Of a stretch of 64,000 bases of DNA, positions 35,500 to 48,990 are shown piece by piece. Source of the DNA: Tanypteryx hageni (Eukaryota > Arthropoda > Insecta > Odonata > Petaluridae); assembly GCA_028673005.1 (NCBI GenBank), contig CM054117.1, positions 36,910,564-36,974,563 on the forward strand. The letters are read 5' to 3'. Position 1 is the stretch's first letter. The number at the start of each line of letters is the position of its first letter. Both the position numbers and the translations under genes were made by a program. A model generated the notes under the pieces. That model was given only the letters and a program-made list of their open reading frames with translations, did no database searches and had not been told where the DNA came from.

Positions 35500-35990
35500 C
35501 CTTTTTGATATAGAGGAGGGGTTGATAGGAGGGGTTGATGGGTGGGGTGGGGGTTACTGTGGGTGAGATGGAATGGAAGGATCGGAAGGGGAAACGAGGG
35601 GCAAAAAAGGAAGGAGATGGACGGAGAGGAGATATGAGGGAGTTGCGTAGATGGAAAGTTTTAAAGAGGTTGATGGGAGTTGGGCCAACATGTTAAGAAG
35701 ACTGGAGGAGGAGGAGCGTGGGTGGAGAATCGGTGAACGGTGATGGAGGCGGGTGGAGGGATCTGACGGGTGAGGAGGAAAAAAGTTTTCCGAGAGGTAA
35801 GTGGGAGAGATATAGAGACTGGGTGGGAGAGACAGGGAGTTAAAGGGAGAAAGAGAGAGGGGAGGGAGAAAGAGAGGGGAGGGAGAAAGAGAGGGGAGGG
35901 AGAAAGAGAGAGGGGAGGGAGAGAGGAGGTTAGGGCGGGTCGGCTTTAGAGAGAGGGAGGGAAAATTTAAAACAGCAGACGTGGGACGGA
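35500..35990. repeat. Purine-rich block with 17-19 bp minisatellite
   Basis: G/A-rich on the plus strand. 35842-35925 holds about four to five copies of 'ggagggagaaagagagg(gg)a'. The 196-codon minus-strand Ser/Leu/Pro frame is a translation of this tract. Confidence 0.8.
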
Positions 35991-36800
35991 CGGGGCATCC
36001 GGAGGGAAAAGAATGGACGTCAAAGGAGGAGATGCGTAACGCTAAGGGTAAAAGAAGGGTTGGATGGAACGAAAAAAACGTTACCTCTGAACGTCGCTGT
36101 AAAATACGAAGAGAATACATCGTTATATAAATACCGGAAAACAAGTGTGCGCTTAAATTTCCAAGAACATGAATCTGAAGAGCCAGTTATTAAAATTAGT
36201 ATATCATTTAACATAAGATTATACAAACTATCACCCGTACCAGAGTATTGGAAAGCAATTAATTGTAAGCGAATGAAATACTCAAATCCGCTTGTTCTAA
36301 AGAGAGCTTGGAAACAAAATTTAATCTACAAGATTTTATTCCGCTCCTTCTTCTAACGACAAGGATTCTGAAAATCAGATTCAACGTTTATAAAAACGTT
36401 AATTTCGACTTTATCATACATAATTAAAAAGGCTCCATTTCGGAGATGGATGATAATCATCAAATCATAGCTAAATTTAAACGAAGGATCACTTCTAAAC
36501 AGAGGAGCAATTTCTATTCATTGACGAGCGACTCGATATCAGCAACGTTTCCAAATACATTTCATGCAAATAGCATTGACAAGTTTTTTTGGGCGTTTCA
36601 ATTTAAAACGAATAACAACATAATTAAACGAACAGTTCGAATGATGAAGCGCATTAACTGCCATCAACAGCATTCATTAACATCAAAAACCAAAAATAAA
36701 GCGATAATATGATTGCGAGTTCCAATTAACCAGCCCACCTCTCCCCTCTCATCTTCCGATAATTAAGCTTGCTTTTAAAAAAATAATTTCCATTTGCCCG
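35991..36800. other. Non-coding stretch, nothing recognised
   Basis: A/T-rich; two plus-strand frames of 98 and 88 codons (36060 and 36446) have no recognisable motif. Confidence 0.4.
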
Positions 36801-36829
36801 GCTCAAAAGGCATATAAACAAAGGAACGT

Positions 36830-37570
36830 GTCGAAAGGATGGAAAGAAAGATGAAAGCGTGTGAGGAAGATAGAGGGGAAAACGAGGGATGAAATGAAAC
36901 GGGAAAAGGATAGGAAATGAGGAGAGCTGGGGGTTGAAGATTGGTAGGACGGTGGAGAGAGGTTCTGAGAATAAAGGGAGGAGGGATGTGGATAGAGAAA
37001 GGGGGGAGGGAGGGATAGAATGGGGAAGTTCCTTCGACGACATGAAATCCCGCGAGGCGGCTTAATCGCCCAAACGAAGTCTTCCCTCGCCTTCATCCCC
37101 ATCCCACTGTCCCCCATACCCTCTTTAAGAAACCTCGCCCCGCATGCATCCCCTCCTCCCCAACCAGCCACCACCACCTTCCCATCTCTTTCTCCAGCTT
37201 CTTCGGAAGACTAAAACCTCCCCTTCTCCTATGCCACCTTCTCTTCTCCCGACCCGAAAAACTCCCCTCGTTCGACAAGGCGCGACATTGAGGTCCAATT
37301 ACTACGCAAGAGGTGGCTTCCGGGCCACCAATCCGCTTGCTTCGCCCCCACGCCCCCATTCCATCGCCGGGCGCTCTTCCCCATCCCGTATCCACCGTCC
37401 CCACGAGCTTCCCTCACCCTCTTTCTCCGTCTGCCCGAATATCCCCCCTAACACACACCACACCATTCTTCCTTTACGCCGCCGATCGCCCATCCACGCC
37501 CGACACGTCTCTCTCTCTCTCTTTCTCTCTCTCCCCCATCCAAACTCCCATCCTCCAACCCTTCATTAGA
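36830..37570. repeat. Purine block followed by pyrimidine block
   Basis: 36830-37020 is G/A-rich. 37080-37570 is C/T-rich with (CT)n at about 37508-37533. Overlapping Pro/Ser/Leu and Gly/Arg/Glu frames in all phases are compositional. Confidence 0.7.
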
Positions 37571-39630
37571 AAGGGGGCCGTGGCATTTCCCGTGAGACCA
37601 CGCTTCGCCTAATGCTCGTGCACTGAAAGCCAACAGGACGGTTGCTAAGCGGGCGAGGGTGTTCTCCCTCCCTCTCCTCCGACCTATCCCTGCCTCCCTT
37701 CAGGAGAGGGTTGTAATTAAAGACATTTTTTACACTTGACAATTTGGGCTCTCACGGACCTATTTGGCCGCTAAAGAACGCTTTTTCATATTCCGTAGAA
37801 AAACTAGATGAACATTTTGAACAATACACTTTGCATCCTGGACTTTCTCTTTTCCTGACGGAGACTATATGTCGAACTTTAAAAAGCACTAAAACGTAGC
37901 ATTGGATTTTATAAATGTACGCCGTTCGAAATAATTTTTTGTTTTTCGTACTCGTAGGATGAGGTAAAGTTTGAAAATATAAAATATATTAGCAAAGCGT
38001 TCACGATTAAATCGATTGGTAAGCGACGATAAACTAAAATCATGTATCTCCCTTTGCTAAAACACGAACCATTCACGACACAATATCACTTATGCTAGAC
38101 AAGAAAAATACAACAATATTCAGTACTGAGTTCAGTAAGTTAGCAATAACGCATTCAAAAGTAACAGAACTCCAACTAAATAACTTAATTAATAAACTTA
38201 TCGATTTCTCATGCATGGGAATATTGTAAAAAGAACTTTGCAGAAATATTAATTCATTTCGTATTCTCGAGTGTATGCTAACACCTTCGAGATGATTAAA
38301 AATAAAAATGATGTGGCTAATATTCCGAGTCTAAACAGGAAAAAAAAGTCGAACATGGAACGAGAGAGTTAAAAGGACAGTTATCGATTAAGCGCCTCCT
38401 CTCGCATCTAATTTAAACTGACAGCGCGGTTGCCGCTGGATGTGGTGCTAATTAAACCTCCACCGTTTTGTATAAAAGACCGCTATTAAAAGGTCAGAGC
38501 CAAAAACGAAGCACACCTCTGAATTTCTACACAGAGGCGTGAAATTAACCGTAGTTTATCGGTTATAACGTTAATTCTGAAATATTCCCATAATTTCTCC
38601 TGATAAAAGAAACAGAGCCTCTAATTTAACAATGCTACGCGTGCGCATATTTACCGTTTCGAGCCAAACATGTATCGGAGAAAAATGTAGAAGGGACAGT
38701 TTCCAAAACTTATTACAGCCTAATTCTGTTCCCGTAATAAAGATCATGCACGTAAACGAAAAATGGTGAGCCGCATAGGGCTTAACGAGCGAGAGAAATG
38801 AAATGGTATCCGTGGAATATTCTTTTTAATTGAATAATACCTTGCAGGCTTAACGGTAAGAAACATACGTAGATGCGTAATTCACGACGGCTCAAAAATA
38901 CAATTTACGAATGTAATATAATAGGCCGCACAGCATTTAAATACTTGCAAGGAGATGGCAAAAAACTAACACGTTCCTCCGAGCCTACGTTCCGCATGCT
39001 CCGAGGTTAATTTTGTGGACCCTTAGGGGATCCTTTTCATCTAGCAACAACACAGTCACCTCGCTCACGTAAACTTTAAACGCACGGGCAGTCAGGAACG
39101 GTTTTAAGCCCAAGGAGGAAGAACGGCGAGGTGCAGTGCAGGAGAACGGGATATAAAGCTTTGTAGCAGACGGGTTGGGGGTGGTGATACAGGTGAATAT
39201 GCCCGAAAATCGTGAGAAGAGGAAGAGGGACAATCTATAACCAACGGAAGTGCGGACAAGGCAAGAATTGGGGATGATAAGAATGAGCTAAAATAAATGC
39301 CGAAAAACGCGAGTTACATAGAAAGATAAAAACAGACAATGTTGGAAAGATTAGGACTATCGAGACATTGAGATGTATGGATTAAGCCGGTCTCAAACAA
39401 AATTATTGTTAAAAGCCTATTAATTTCATTAAAAAATAATCCTCATTTCCACAAATGAGAGTTTTAATACCCCTTCTTTGCCTGGAAAATCTAATCAGGT
39501 GCATCAAAACCTAATGTACTTCATCCCTCTCTCAGATGATATTTTAGTACTAAGCAAAATCCCTACCTCGCCACGGCTTATCCAAAAACCTTACTGCGAC
39601 GGCAATAAAACGCTAATTCTGCATTAAATT
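37571..39630. other. Non-coding stretch, unique-looking
   Basis: A/T-rich sequence without simple repeats. 38390-38500 combines balanced composition with homeodomain-type TAATTAA and a 'tgtggtgctaattaaacctccacc' neighbourhood, and might be regulatory. No gene supported. Confidence 0.4.
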
Positions 39631-39639
39631 CTCATCAGA

Positions 39640-40130
39640 GGCAGAGAAAGAGTGGGGACAATAAGAGGGATAGACGGAGAGGAAGGAAGAGAGGGGCAGG
39701 GAAGGGGAATAGAGGTGGAGGCGGCGGCAGTAACAGCACGCCCAGGTGAGCAGTTCGGATATCCTCCTCGGACAACAAGGGTCCCTCTCCCCCTTCCATC
39801 CCCCACCCCTCCAAGCCCTTCTATCCCCAGCCGACGCGGAAACTCACCCCCCGCCGACACCCCCTGCCCCTTCCAGCCCACTCCACAACACACGACTAAT
39901 TGGAGCGTGGAAAGACAGGCTAATGTAAAGAAGAGGCGGCTGACGAGAGAGGGGTCGGGGGGGCGGGTGTGGATGGAGAACGGAGGGAGATAGGACAAGG
40001 TTTTAAACGGAGAAGGACGAAGAGAAGAGGTGGGAGGTGGGGAATTGGGCCAGGCGAAGGTTAAAGCGATGAGGGAGTGGAGAAAGAGAGCGAGAGAGAG
40101 GAAGAAGGAAGAGGGTGTGGGAAAGTTTTC
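39640..40130. repeat. Alternating purine, pyrimidine and purine tracts
   Basis: G/A-rich to about 39730, C-rich at 39760-39900, then G/A-rich to about 40130 including GA repeats at about 40082-40100. The frames are compositional. Confidence 0.65.
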
Positions 40131-41400
40131 ATCCCTTAGTTCGTCGGTAAGCGTAACCCTGCCACTAAGCCGGTTCCGGGGATGAAGCAAAACTTTTTAA
40201 GTGTGGTGAAATACGGTATAAACGTTCTGATAAGGATTAGGACGAGATTTCTACTAAGACGTCAAGGAAGTAGAGCGAGCAGTTGGCCGGGCAGTCCAAT
40301 TGTTTCATTTATTTACTACTCCTATGAGTGACCATTCCTCCTTGATGGCAACACTGGCTCAATCAGATAATAAAATACATACAAAATTCTAACAGTTATG
40401 CATTTTTTCTAGTAAGTCAACCCAACATTTTTTCATAAACCGAAGTTTCTTGAAAAGTTTTCATCACAAAAATTAAACGATCAAGAAAAAAATTTAAAAG
40501 CATACATTTCTACATTTTATTATACAAAGCCCTCAAATCACACTATAAAAATCTGAACGAATTCAAAACACCGCTTGACTTAATTGGCAACGTTTTTCGA
40601 AAACGCAAGAAACACGAGACCATTTTTCCTCGCACACCAAAATCGTCGAAAGAGAATTATATACATATAAAAAACGGAACCGAATCAAACACAAAGCAAT
40701 ATACCAAAACAAATAATAATAAAAATAAATAAAACAAAAATGCCGTCAACTCGCAACGCGACACGAGAATCGCAAAGAGGGAAAAAAAACCCGACCCTCC
40801 CATGGAAACAGCTAATTTAATCCGAAGATACGGCGAGGCGTCACAAAAACATACAGGAGGGGTGGAGCGGAAAGAACGATTCGAAGGCAAAAACAAAAGG
40901 GAAGAAAGAGGGAAAGACGGACAACTAAGAGCATCTAAATTCGAAAAGAAAGTCGCAGACAGAGGGGCGAAGAAGAGTCGGATGGGGAGATAGGGCCAGA
41001 AAGATAGTCTTACTAAATGACAAATGTGGATTCGGTCAGAGATCTACAAAGAGGGAAGGGATGGATGAAAAAAGAGCAAGAAAGAGACATTTACGAGAGA
41101 AGAAGGGCTAGCAAGAGAGAACGAGAGAACGAGGAAAAGAGAACAGTGATAGAGATCCTATTCTACCCTACGTCGACGGCTCAGTTCCGGTAAGCTTTAT
41201 AATGCGCTTCCTTAACAATAAAAAAGTCCAAAAAAAATCTAAAATAAATCCGTCGCCGATCACTTGAGTGCGGCTGCTATAAAGTAAAAGAATTACAAAC
41301 GGAAAGATCTTCATAGAATCCTCTTGCAATCTAGGAACGACCTTTGAAAGAGAACTAGACTACCACACCTCCAGTTCCTTCCATGGTGGGGAAACGATCT
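40131..41400. other. Non-coding stretch; purine-rich near 40840-41150
   Basis: No gene recognised. The 40840-41150 part is A/G-rich. Confidence 0.4.
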
Positions 41401-41660
41401 GAAAGGAGAGTTGAAAGGGCGAGCGGGGAGAAGGGGGAGGGCGAGAAAAAGAAGGGTGAGAAAATAGGGTGGCTCTGGGGAGGTTTCAGAGGGTGGTAGG
41501 AGGAGGGGGATGAAGGGTTACGAGAGAGAGAGAGAGAGAAATTAAAAGAGTTATTTGTTTCTGCTTCCCTTCCTTCACCGGCTTTTTTATTTGGCGTCTC
41601 CGGGTATTTCCATGTCTCCCCCGCCCACCCACCTCTCTTCCTCCCTCCCCAACACCCCCA
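41400..41660. repeat. Purine block with (GA)n, then pyrimidine block
   Basis: G/A-rich to 41520, a perfect GA run at about 41524-41539, then C/T-rich sequence at 41565-41665. Confidence 0.65.
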
Positions 41661-42719
41661 TCACGACGGCAAAAGAGAAAATAAAAAAACAAATAAGTTA
41701 CGATAAAAAGAATAAACAGGATGGGGTGGAAGAGGAGGAGGTCCGCGTCCTAATGAAATTTTACTGGGACAAGTAGCCGGGCCGGAAAAAATTCTGTCTC
41801 TGGCGAGCACTACCGATCAGGGCCATTTTTCATACACATTTCTCCAGCGAACGGAGTTAAATGCTGTAAATCAAGGGGAAATTAACGCGTGCCAGTGTGT
41901 AAATCCTAAGGTTTTCCGACGCTTCTCCGCCCCTGCTCCGAGGACGAAGCGGGATATTTGTATTTAAAACCTTTAATTCCCATAATAATTGGAAGAGGTA
42001 CGCCAATAAATAAAAAAATAAACGTTTTCCTCGCTAAATCAAGCAAGTTCGTGTAAATTCAAAGTACGTTCAAGGAAATGACCAGGACGAAGAATGTTTA
42101 AATATAGGGAATGGACAATTTAGAGAAGGGCAAGGAAAATACAATTGCCATAAAGATTAAAATTTTCTCTAACTTAAAACTTGAATATTCCATCCGGTGT
42201 ATTTAAAAATTATCTGTAAAGTAAAAAATAGTTCTTTAAAAAATTGAGCGAAACGCTTAATAACGTTACTCGTCGATTAATAGAAAACTCGTTAAAAAGG
42301 TAACCACATTCATTTCTTTTGTCTTAAAACTCCGTCCAATTTCACCTTTTCTACTTCGTTAGGAAGATGCCAAAAAACTTTACAGCCGAGCAAAGATATA
42401 GCTAGTGCTGTAACTAAGCAGGCCACCCGAAATTTAATTCCAAAACGTGGACAGCGGCCAATCCACCAATCAAAAAACAAAGAAATTTAAATTCCTCCGC
42501 AATATCTCCCCTTACATCTCCTCAGCAAAAAATATAAAACAAAAACAAAGCCTTCCCGACTGCATTCTAACCGTAGCATCTTTAAGTTTCTAGAGAAGAG
42601 GGCGGAGCGAGGAGAGTATGAGGAAGAGGGATAAAGGGCCAGTCGCGAAAATAAGGCCGGATATGCATGAAATAACAAGAGGGCTGCTCGGACACTCACT
42701 CAGGCGGGTAGAAGTACAG
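41661..42719. other. Non-coding stretch, nothing recognised
   Basis: A/T-rich sequence, no gene or repeat recognised. Confidence 0.4.
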
Positions 42720-43690
42720 CCGGCGGGGAGAGAGAGAGAGGGAGAGGAGGGGGAAAGGGGGAGTTAGTGCAGAGTGTTTTCCGGGGATATGGGCGCAGAT
42801 CTCCATGCCTGCGGCTGTGCACAAATTTCGCATATGTCGCGTCAACTGACCGTGTGTTCTTGGGAAGGAAGGGTTGGTGGGGAGAAAAGGCGGATCGGGT
42901 TAGGCGGCAGAGGGGCGGCAAGGGGAGAAGGAAATCCCCGTTGTGAAGGACCTCTCCCTCTCTCCTTGTGAGTAATCTGAATGCAGCAGGATTTCCATCT
43001 CAGCGCCGCACAGGAACGACGTAAGCCTTTCCATTCATATTTTATATGCGAGGTGAATAATCATTTTAATCTCGGCGGTAGACTTTTATATTCCCGTGAA
43101 ATTGGAGGGAAAATTTTACTGCTAATTTTTAAGTGATGCCGAAAATAAATGTATACGACTCGGTTTTGATTGCCGCCATAATTGATGCATTCGATACAAA
43201 AAGGAATCTCATTCTATGTCAGGTTATTTATCAAAATTTCCTTTTGTGATGTTTCCAAAGCGTCATTAGGAAAGGAATGTCGGTAATTTAAAACTTGCGA
43301 TGCTTTACGCAATGAAAGATGGTGAGATTGTTCTGTATCCATTTATGTAATTCTTAAATGCATTTAAATTATTTATAAATTGTGCGATAACTAAATTTCA
43401 GTCTGTTAAAATAATTTGATAATTAGGAAGTCGAATCAAGTACACATAATCAGCTTAACGACACTCATTTTCATTCGGCCATAACACCTAATTTAGATTC
43501 AAATCAAGTATGAATATATTACTGTCATTAGAAACTGTAAAAAAGGATAGATCCACAATCAAAATCGAGCACCAACATTTAAAAGACCATGTCCAGACTG
43601 AAGGTCGACAAGTCTAACCTCTTCTCGCCCTCCCACTCACAAAACGACGGCATAAAGTAGGAGATTAGAGGGTCGGAAGTAGATGAGAAA
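42720..43690. other. Short GA-rich patch then non-coding sequence
   Basis: 42725-42770 is purine-rich with a GA run. The rest is mixed and then A/T-rich with no recognised feature. Confidence 0.4.
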
Positions 43691-44230
43691 AACAAAGATT
43701 TAGAATAAGAATAAAGGAACAGTGACGGCAGAGACATAGTTGAGGGCGGGAGAGACAGAAGGGGATAGTGTGAGAAGAGACGCAAAAGGGTCATTTGGAA
43801 GGTTAGTACAGAGGGGTTGAGCCGAATGAAGGAAGGGGGGGGGGAGAAAACAACGGAGGAGAGAGGGAGGGAGAGGAAGGTCCAAGAGTGGATTGCAGGA
43901 GTCAGAAAGGCGTGTGCACTGGAAGGAGGAGAGAAGTGGAGAGAGAAAGAGAGAGAAAAGAGGTGACCATGGGGGCGGTATAAGGGGTTGGCGGAGGGAA
44001 AATGGAAGGGAATGAGGCGGTGGGATGGGGAATGCTATGGTAGGTCCGGCCGGAGCCAAAAAGGTCGTTTCGTGCACAAGAGTGACTGCCGGCCTCTGAA
44101 TTAAAATAATTCCAAGACTCGGAGCAGTTGGAAAGAGAAGTGGGGTAGGGCGGAGAGAGAAGGGGAGGGGAGGGGCGGAGAGAGAAACGAAAAGAAAAAC
44201 TGACGGGCGGGGATAAGACGCTAAGGGTCC
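43690..44230. repeat. Purine-rich block
   Basis: G/A-rich on the plus strand, with a G run near 43837-43847 and GGGGA repeats near 44160. The 224-codon minus-strand Pro/Ser/Leu/Phe frame crossing it is compositional. Confidence 0.65.
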
Positions 44231-45730
44231 GCACGGAAAAGGGAAATAAAAATTCATTTCAGAGCGAAAGAAGTGGGAAAAATACTCGAGGATAAAAAAA
44301 GATAATCTAGCCATGAGAAGGGCACGAAGGGGATGAGAAATGGGTAGAGTGAGAAAAACGAACCGAGTCCCCAACCAACAGAAAAAGTAATGAGAAATAA
44401 ATAATCAAGCTTCCGCAGCAAATGTGAAAAAAGTACTTATAAAAGAAAAAATATTCACACTTGAAAAAACTGCGTCCGCGGATGTACGAGTATCATTTAC
44501 TTGATTAATCGAAAGATTGAAATAATTCAAATCTCTATGAGGGGTTCAGGCATCCGCATTTAAATTCTGAATGGGCACTACATTCAAATTAATGAATTCA
44601 TAATATTGGGGAAAAAACAATCCAAAATTCTATCTAGCGGCCACAGTTTTTAAAATGACATGTCTTATAAAAAAAGGACCTAAATTATTACTTCTTCATA
44701 GAGGAACAAGGCAAAATCTTCATACATGTCGATAATGAGCACTTCGGAAGTATTTTAATGATGGTTAATTATGAGTGGTTTACCCGGATACGATTACTAA
44801 AACAAGTCAATTTTAAGAACATAGAATGATTGCTATATTATCCTCTTTTATCTAATAATTCAATGCTCGACAACACTGTCAATGACGTTAATCAGCCACA
44901 AGTAAAAATCAGAGTAACTTACACAGCAGGATGGACGGAACGATTAAATTCACCCAAGGTTATGAAATGTAACGAATGTGATTGAACGTACACCATAAAC
45001 CACAAAGTAATGGTTTACATTGGCCAAAAACTTAACTCGGACGTGGAACCCCTTGAAATACCGCACGCAATCTTCAAAGTAGCGAGCGAAGAAAATTATA
45101 TTTTCACTGGAGGCTCCCGGATTATAATCGTCTGTAAATAGTAAATAGCTACAAAACGACGATCGTAAAAAGTGCGGATGGAGAAAAGGGATACGACGAA
45201 CGAAGCTGGACAGTTAAAACCAGAAGGAGCTAGCATAGGCACGAATGGCACTTGGATTATCCCTCTAACCTTGAACACGCAAAGAATAGACACAACTACT
45301 TCGGGAAAAAGTAGCTTCTCCCCCCTTCTTCCGACACAACTCCTACTAACTCCCAGCCACAGTAAAAAAAGATTAAACGAAATCTCGCACCAAATCCGTC
45401 ATCGCTATGATACGCCATCAATACCACCGCCAACACTAATGATGGTGCCCCACCCCCACATTCTCTTCCTCTTCCGTCCCACAGTCTTAACCCCATCCGA
45501 GGTGGCCGACGCGCAAATATGACCTCACTCTCGCGCCTCCATCCTCCTCTCCGAAAGAAATAAACATCCTTGTAAAAATACGGCGGGAAAAAATACTTCG
45601 GGGACACTCCATTCTGCCTTTCTAGCCGGACAACCCCTTTTTTACGCTCATAGACCGACTCATCCCCCAAAAAACAAGAGAGAAAAAAAGAAAGGAAAAA
45701 ATCACCCTCTTCCCTCCCTTCTGTCCTACA
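44231..45730. other. Non-coding stretch, nothing recognised
   Basis: Mixed to A/T-rich sequence; frames lack recognisable motifs. Confidence 0.4.
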
Positions 45731-45759
45731 AAATTGATGCAAACGAGTGAGTTTACTTA

Positions 45760-46420
45760 AGCAAAGAAGCCAAGAGTGGGTAGGACAGAAGAAGAGGGTG
45801 AATGCATTGTCTGGGAGCGGAGAAGCGGCGGGGTTGGAGAGGGAGGTGAGGGTGGAAAGAACATTGGAGTGGATGGCTGCTTCCGAGGGTGACGGAGGGA
45901 AGTTAGGGGTTGAGAAACCGAGGGAGAACGGACGGAGAGGAAGGAAGGAACGAAGAAGAATAGAGATAGAGGATGGAGTAGGAGTGGTTGTCTTATGGCA
46001 AGTGATGTTGGGGAGAGTTGGAAAGAGTAGGTGAGGGAAGGTTGGGAGAGCGTGGAGGCGGGGGTGGGTTAAAAAAATGTGGACCCAGGGTGGTTCGCGC
46101 ACTCAAGCAGATAACCCGACGTTTCTTCTTCCCTCCTCCGCTGCTCCTAACTCTTCGCAGGGGGTGCGTAGAACACATAGGTTCTACGTCATCCACAAAA
46201 GCCAACCGTCCCACACTCTCTGGTTCACATATTCCGGACGCCCAAGAATAAAAACCTTCACCGAAAACATTGGGGTGCGTAAGTTACTATACTCTCACCG
46301 CTCCTTATCTACACCCCCTCCCGCCCATCCTCCTTCCTTCCATTTATCCCTCGCCCCGTCCTTCCGGGCTGCCCCTCAATCCGTCTTAATCCTCTCCATT
46401 TACCGCTGGACGGCGCTGTC
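45760..46420. repeat. Purine block followed by pyrimidine block
   Basis: 45770-46070 is G/A-rich. 46110-46400 is C/T-rich. The 268-codon minus-strand frame covering 45296-46102 is compositional. Confidence 0.6.
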
Positions 46421-47140
46421 CTTTTGATATCAGTCCTTTTCGAAAAGGCGTCTTTTTTATCCCTGCATTCCCTCCCTCTTATCCGCAGTGGGATGGAAAA
46501 TATGAATCTATCCCTTCCTCCTCACACTGGTAATTGCGACGCATTACAATTTGTCTGAAAATAAAGCCTGGGCATTAAATCTTATTTATCTTTTTAAGCA
46601 ACAGTTTTATTTTTTATCAATGTTAATATATCTCTAATTTGATATTTAACAGACATATCTTAATTTAATTTTGGGAAAAAATTACCCTCGTTTGGCTTTT
46701 TATGGAATAAAAAGATCTAACGGAGTCTCAAATATAGCAATTTCAATCCCTCATACCCCTAATGCACATGGGCTGTCCAACGACAAATACAGAAGTTATG
46801 AAATTCGAGCAAAAATGGCACTTCCGTCACGCGCGAACAGATGCACTTTTACAGTTCTCAATGGGTCGAAAGTAACGACGAAAGCCATCTGTCAACCGCT
46901 GTGAATGACATTTTAGGGGACCAAAACGAATACAACGTCTTAAACGACTTTGACCACTTATGGCGGTACGAGCAACATAAAAGGAAACCTTGGACGAGCA
47001 AAAAATATACGAGACACACTATATCGCTATATCCAAACCGCAACGTGGAAAGCGGTCAAAACATACGAGGGACAAAAAAGTGGCAAAAAACGTCCAGAGA
47101 CGCACCCAGTACGCGACGCCATCAAGATATCACGTCAGTA
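46421..47140. other. Non-coding stretch, nothing recognised
   Basis: A/T-rich and then CpG-rich (46830-47140). Overlapping frames in two phases (46841, 46990) have no recognised domain. Confidence 0.4.
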
Positions 47141-47144
47141 AACC

Positions 47145-47760
47145 CGGTCCCTCCTCCCATTCTCCGTCTCTTTTTCACACACACATTCCTTTCTCGTTCC
47201 CTCTCTTCCTCTTCTCATTTCCCTCTCTCGCGTACCTATTTTCCTCCTCCATCGTCTCAGCTATCCCCACACCATCCACTTCCTACGTCATATTCCTTTC
47301 CTCCCTTCCTTCTCGTGCATCTCCTTATCTCTCCTTACTTCGTTATTTTACTTTTCCCTACTTCCTCCTCCTTTTTAGCCCGTTTCCCAACCACTCACTC
47401 TCACCCCTCTCTTTCTATCTCTCCCCTCCGTTTCCCCTCACTCTCATCCTAGAATCGCACCTACTCAGCCCACACAACCCATTCCAGTACCTTTCCCTCA
47501 GCAGTCTCCCCACAGAAAAGTCCTCCAGCATGCGAAGGAAACGCCTCAAGGCCTCGTCCATAAGTCACGGGTTGGAGAAAAACCACCCTCGGCCTCCTCA
47601 ACCCTCTTAGGAAAGGAAAGGGAAAGGACGTAAATAAAAATACTAAAAAGGGGAGGGAAGATGAGAAAGGAGGAGAGAAGGGGGTGGAGAGGAGAAGTGG
47701 GTTGGAAAGATATGCGACACTAAGAGCAAGAAGGGAGAAGGGGGTTAGGGGAAAAGTCAC
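47145..47760. repeat. Pyrimidine block followed by purine block
   Basis: 47145-47530 is strongly C/T-rich; 47605-47750 is G/A-rich. This order is opposite to that at 20.7, 36.8 and 45.8 kb. The frames are compositional. Confidence 0.65.
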
Positions 47761-48990
47761 AAACTTCTGCATATGCCAAGAAGAGGCAAGACTACGGGAA
47801 GAGCCAAGGGAGAAAAGTCAGATGACATCTTCTTCCTGTATGATACGCCACCCTGCAGACTACACATATCATCCCAGTAAAATCGCCACCCCTTCTTCCC
47901 TTTTCTCTATTCACCCAATCTAGAAATCCGAAAAAAGAGAGGGTTCCCAGAAGTTGCTGAAATTTCACATGCTGCGAAGGAAGAGAGAGGAATGGACGTC
48001 TCCTGCCCTTTGGTGCGAAAGCAAATAAAAAGAGAGAAAATTGTCATAAATCTTCCATGAAACGAAGAAAATCCCTCAAAAATTATCTGGAAACTTAAAA
48101 GAAGAATAAGATCACGCCATCTTGTGCTAGAGATTCTATTTTCTCATTGTTATCAAGGATAATACTAACCTTGAACAAGGATTCGCGATTATAAATTGAA
48201 ATTTCAAGGATGCAAACAAATTTGTATTCATTCTTTGGCAAACAAATAACTCTGAATACGAATGTAAGGAAAAAAATTAAATCTCTGAAGACGAAAACTA
48301 TCTCCGTTGTCTGCCAACCAAAATTGAAAAATATAGAAACGAAAAAATGCAACCTCCCTAGGATTCTTCCTAATTGATACAATCAACATGTACGCTACGA
48401 TTTCAAAATCTTTTCCCAATAAAAGACTTAAAACACTAGTTAACATAAAACAAACTCGTTGGTCCATTGCAAACTCGCCAATATGGAACTCGCTCAGGGA
48501 TGAAAGCAAGAGTATGACGTGTCAAAAACTTAAAAACTTCTCCACCTTCAATAAATCCACAGTAAACGACGGAAAATTGGTATTCATAAAATCCCCTGGC
48601 AGTAACTCAATTAGAGATAATGCAAACATCGATTCGCAATGAATCACGACAAATCCACCGAAAAATTCTCATAAATCTTACAAAAACTCACTCGGCGATA
48701 AATTCAAAATAGCATCCATCTCGACAAAAACATTTTTAACGTCAAATAGTAAGAACGATAAAAAAAACCATAATCCCATTCCCAAACAAAACCGCAAAGA
48801 AAACACTGAATTATAAAGGAAAGAGACACACCAAATTCTCAAATCAAAATAGCGAATGAATAAGTAAGACACGTAGGGCATGATAAAAAGAAGACTACAT
48901 AAAGAAAAAGAGCCTATTGTGCGAAATATATAACGAGACGGAGCCACGTTAACTGAAAATCGATCGGATTTTATAAATAGCATCTTTTAG
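47761..48990. other. Non-coding stretch, nothing recognised
   Basis: A/T-rich unique-looking sequence; no gene recognised. Confidence 0.4.

Noticed and set aside
43700..44374. 224-codon minus-strand open frame as a gene
   Set aside because: Low-complexity Pro/Ser/Leu/Phe product of a purine block; no domain.
45296..46102. 268-codon minus-strand open frame as a gene
   Set aside because: Much of it lies over a purine block, giving Pro/Ser/Leu runs; overlapping frames are open in other phases, as expected from composition.
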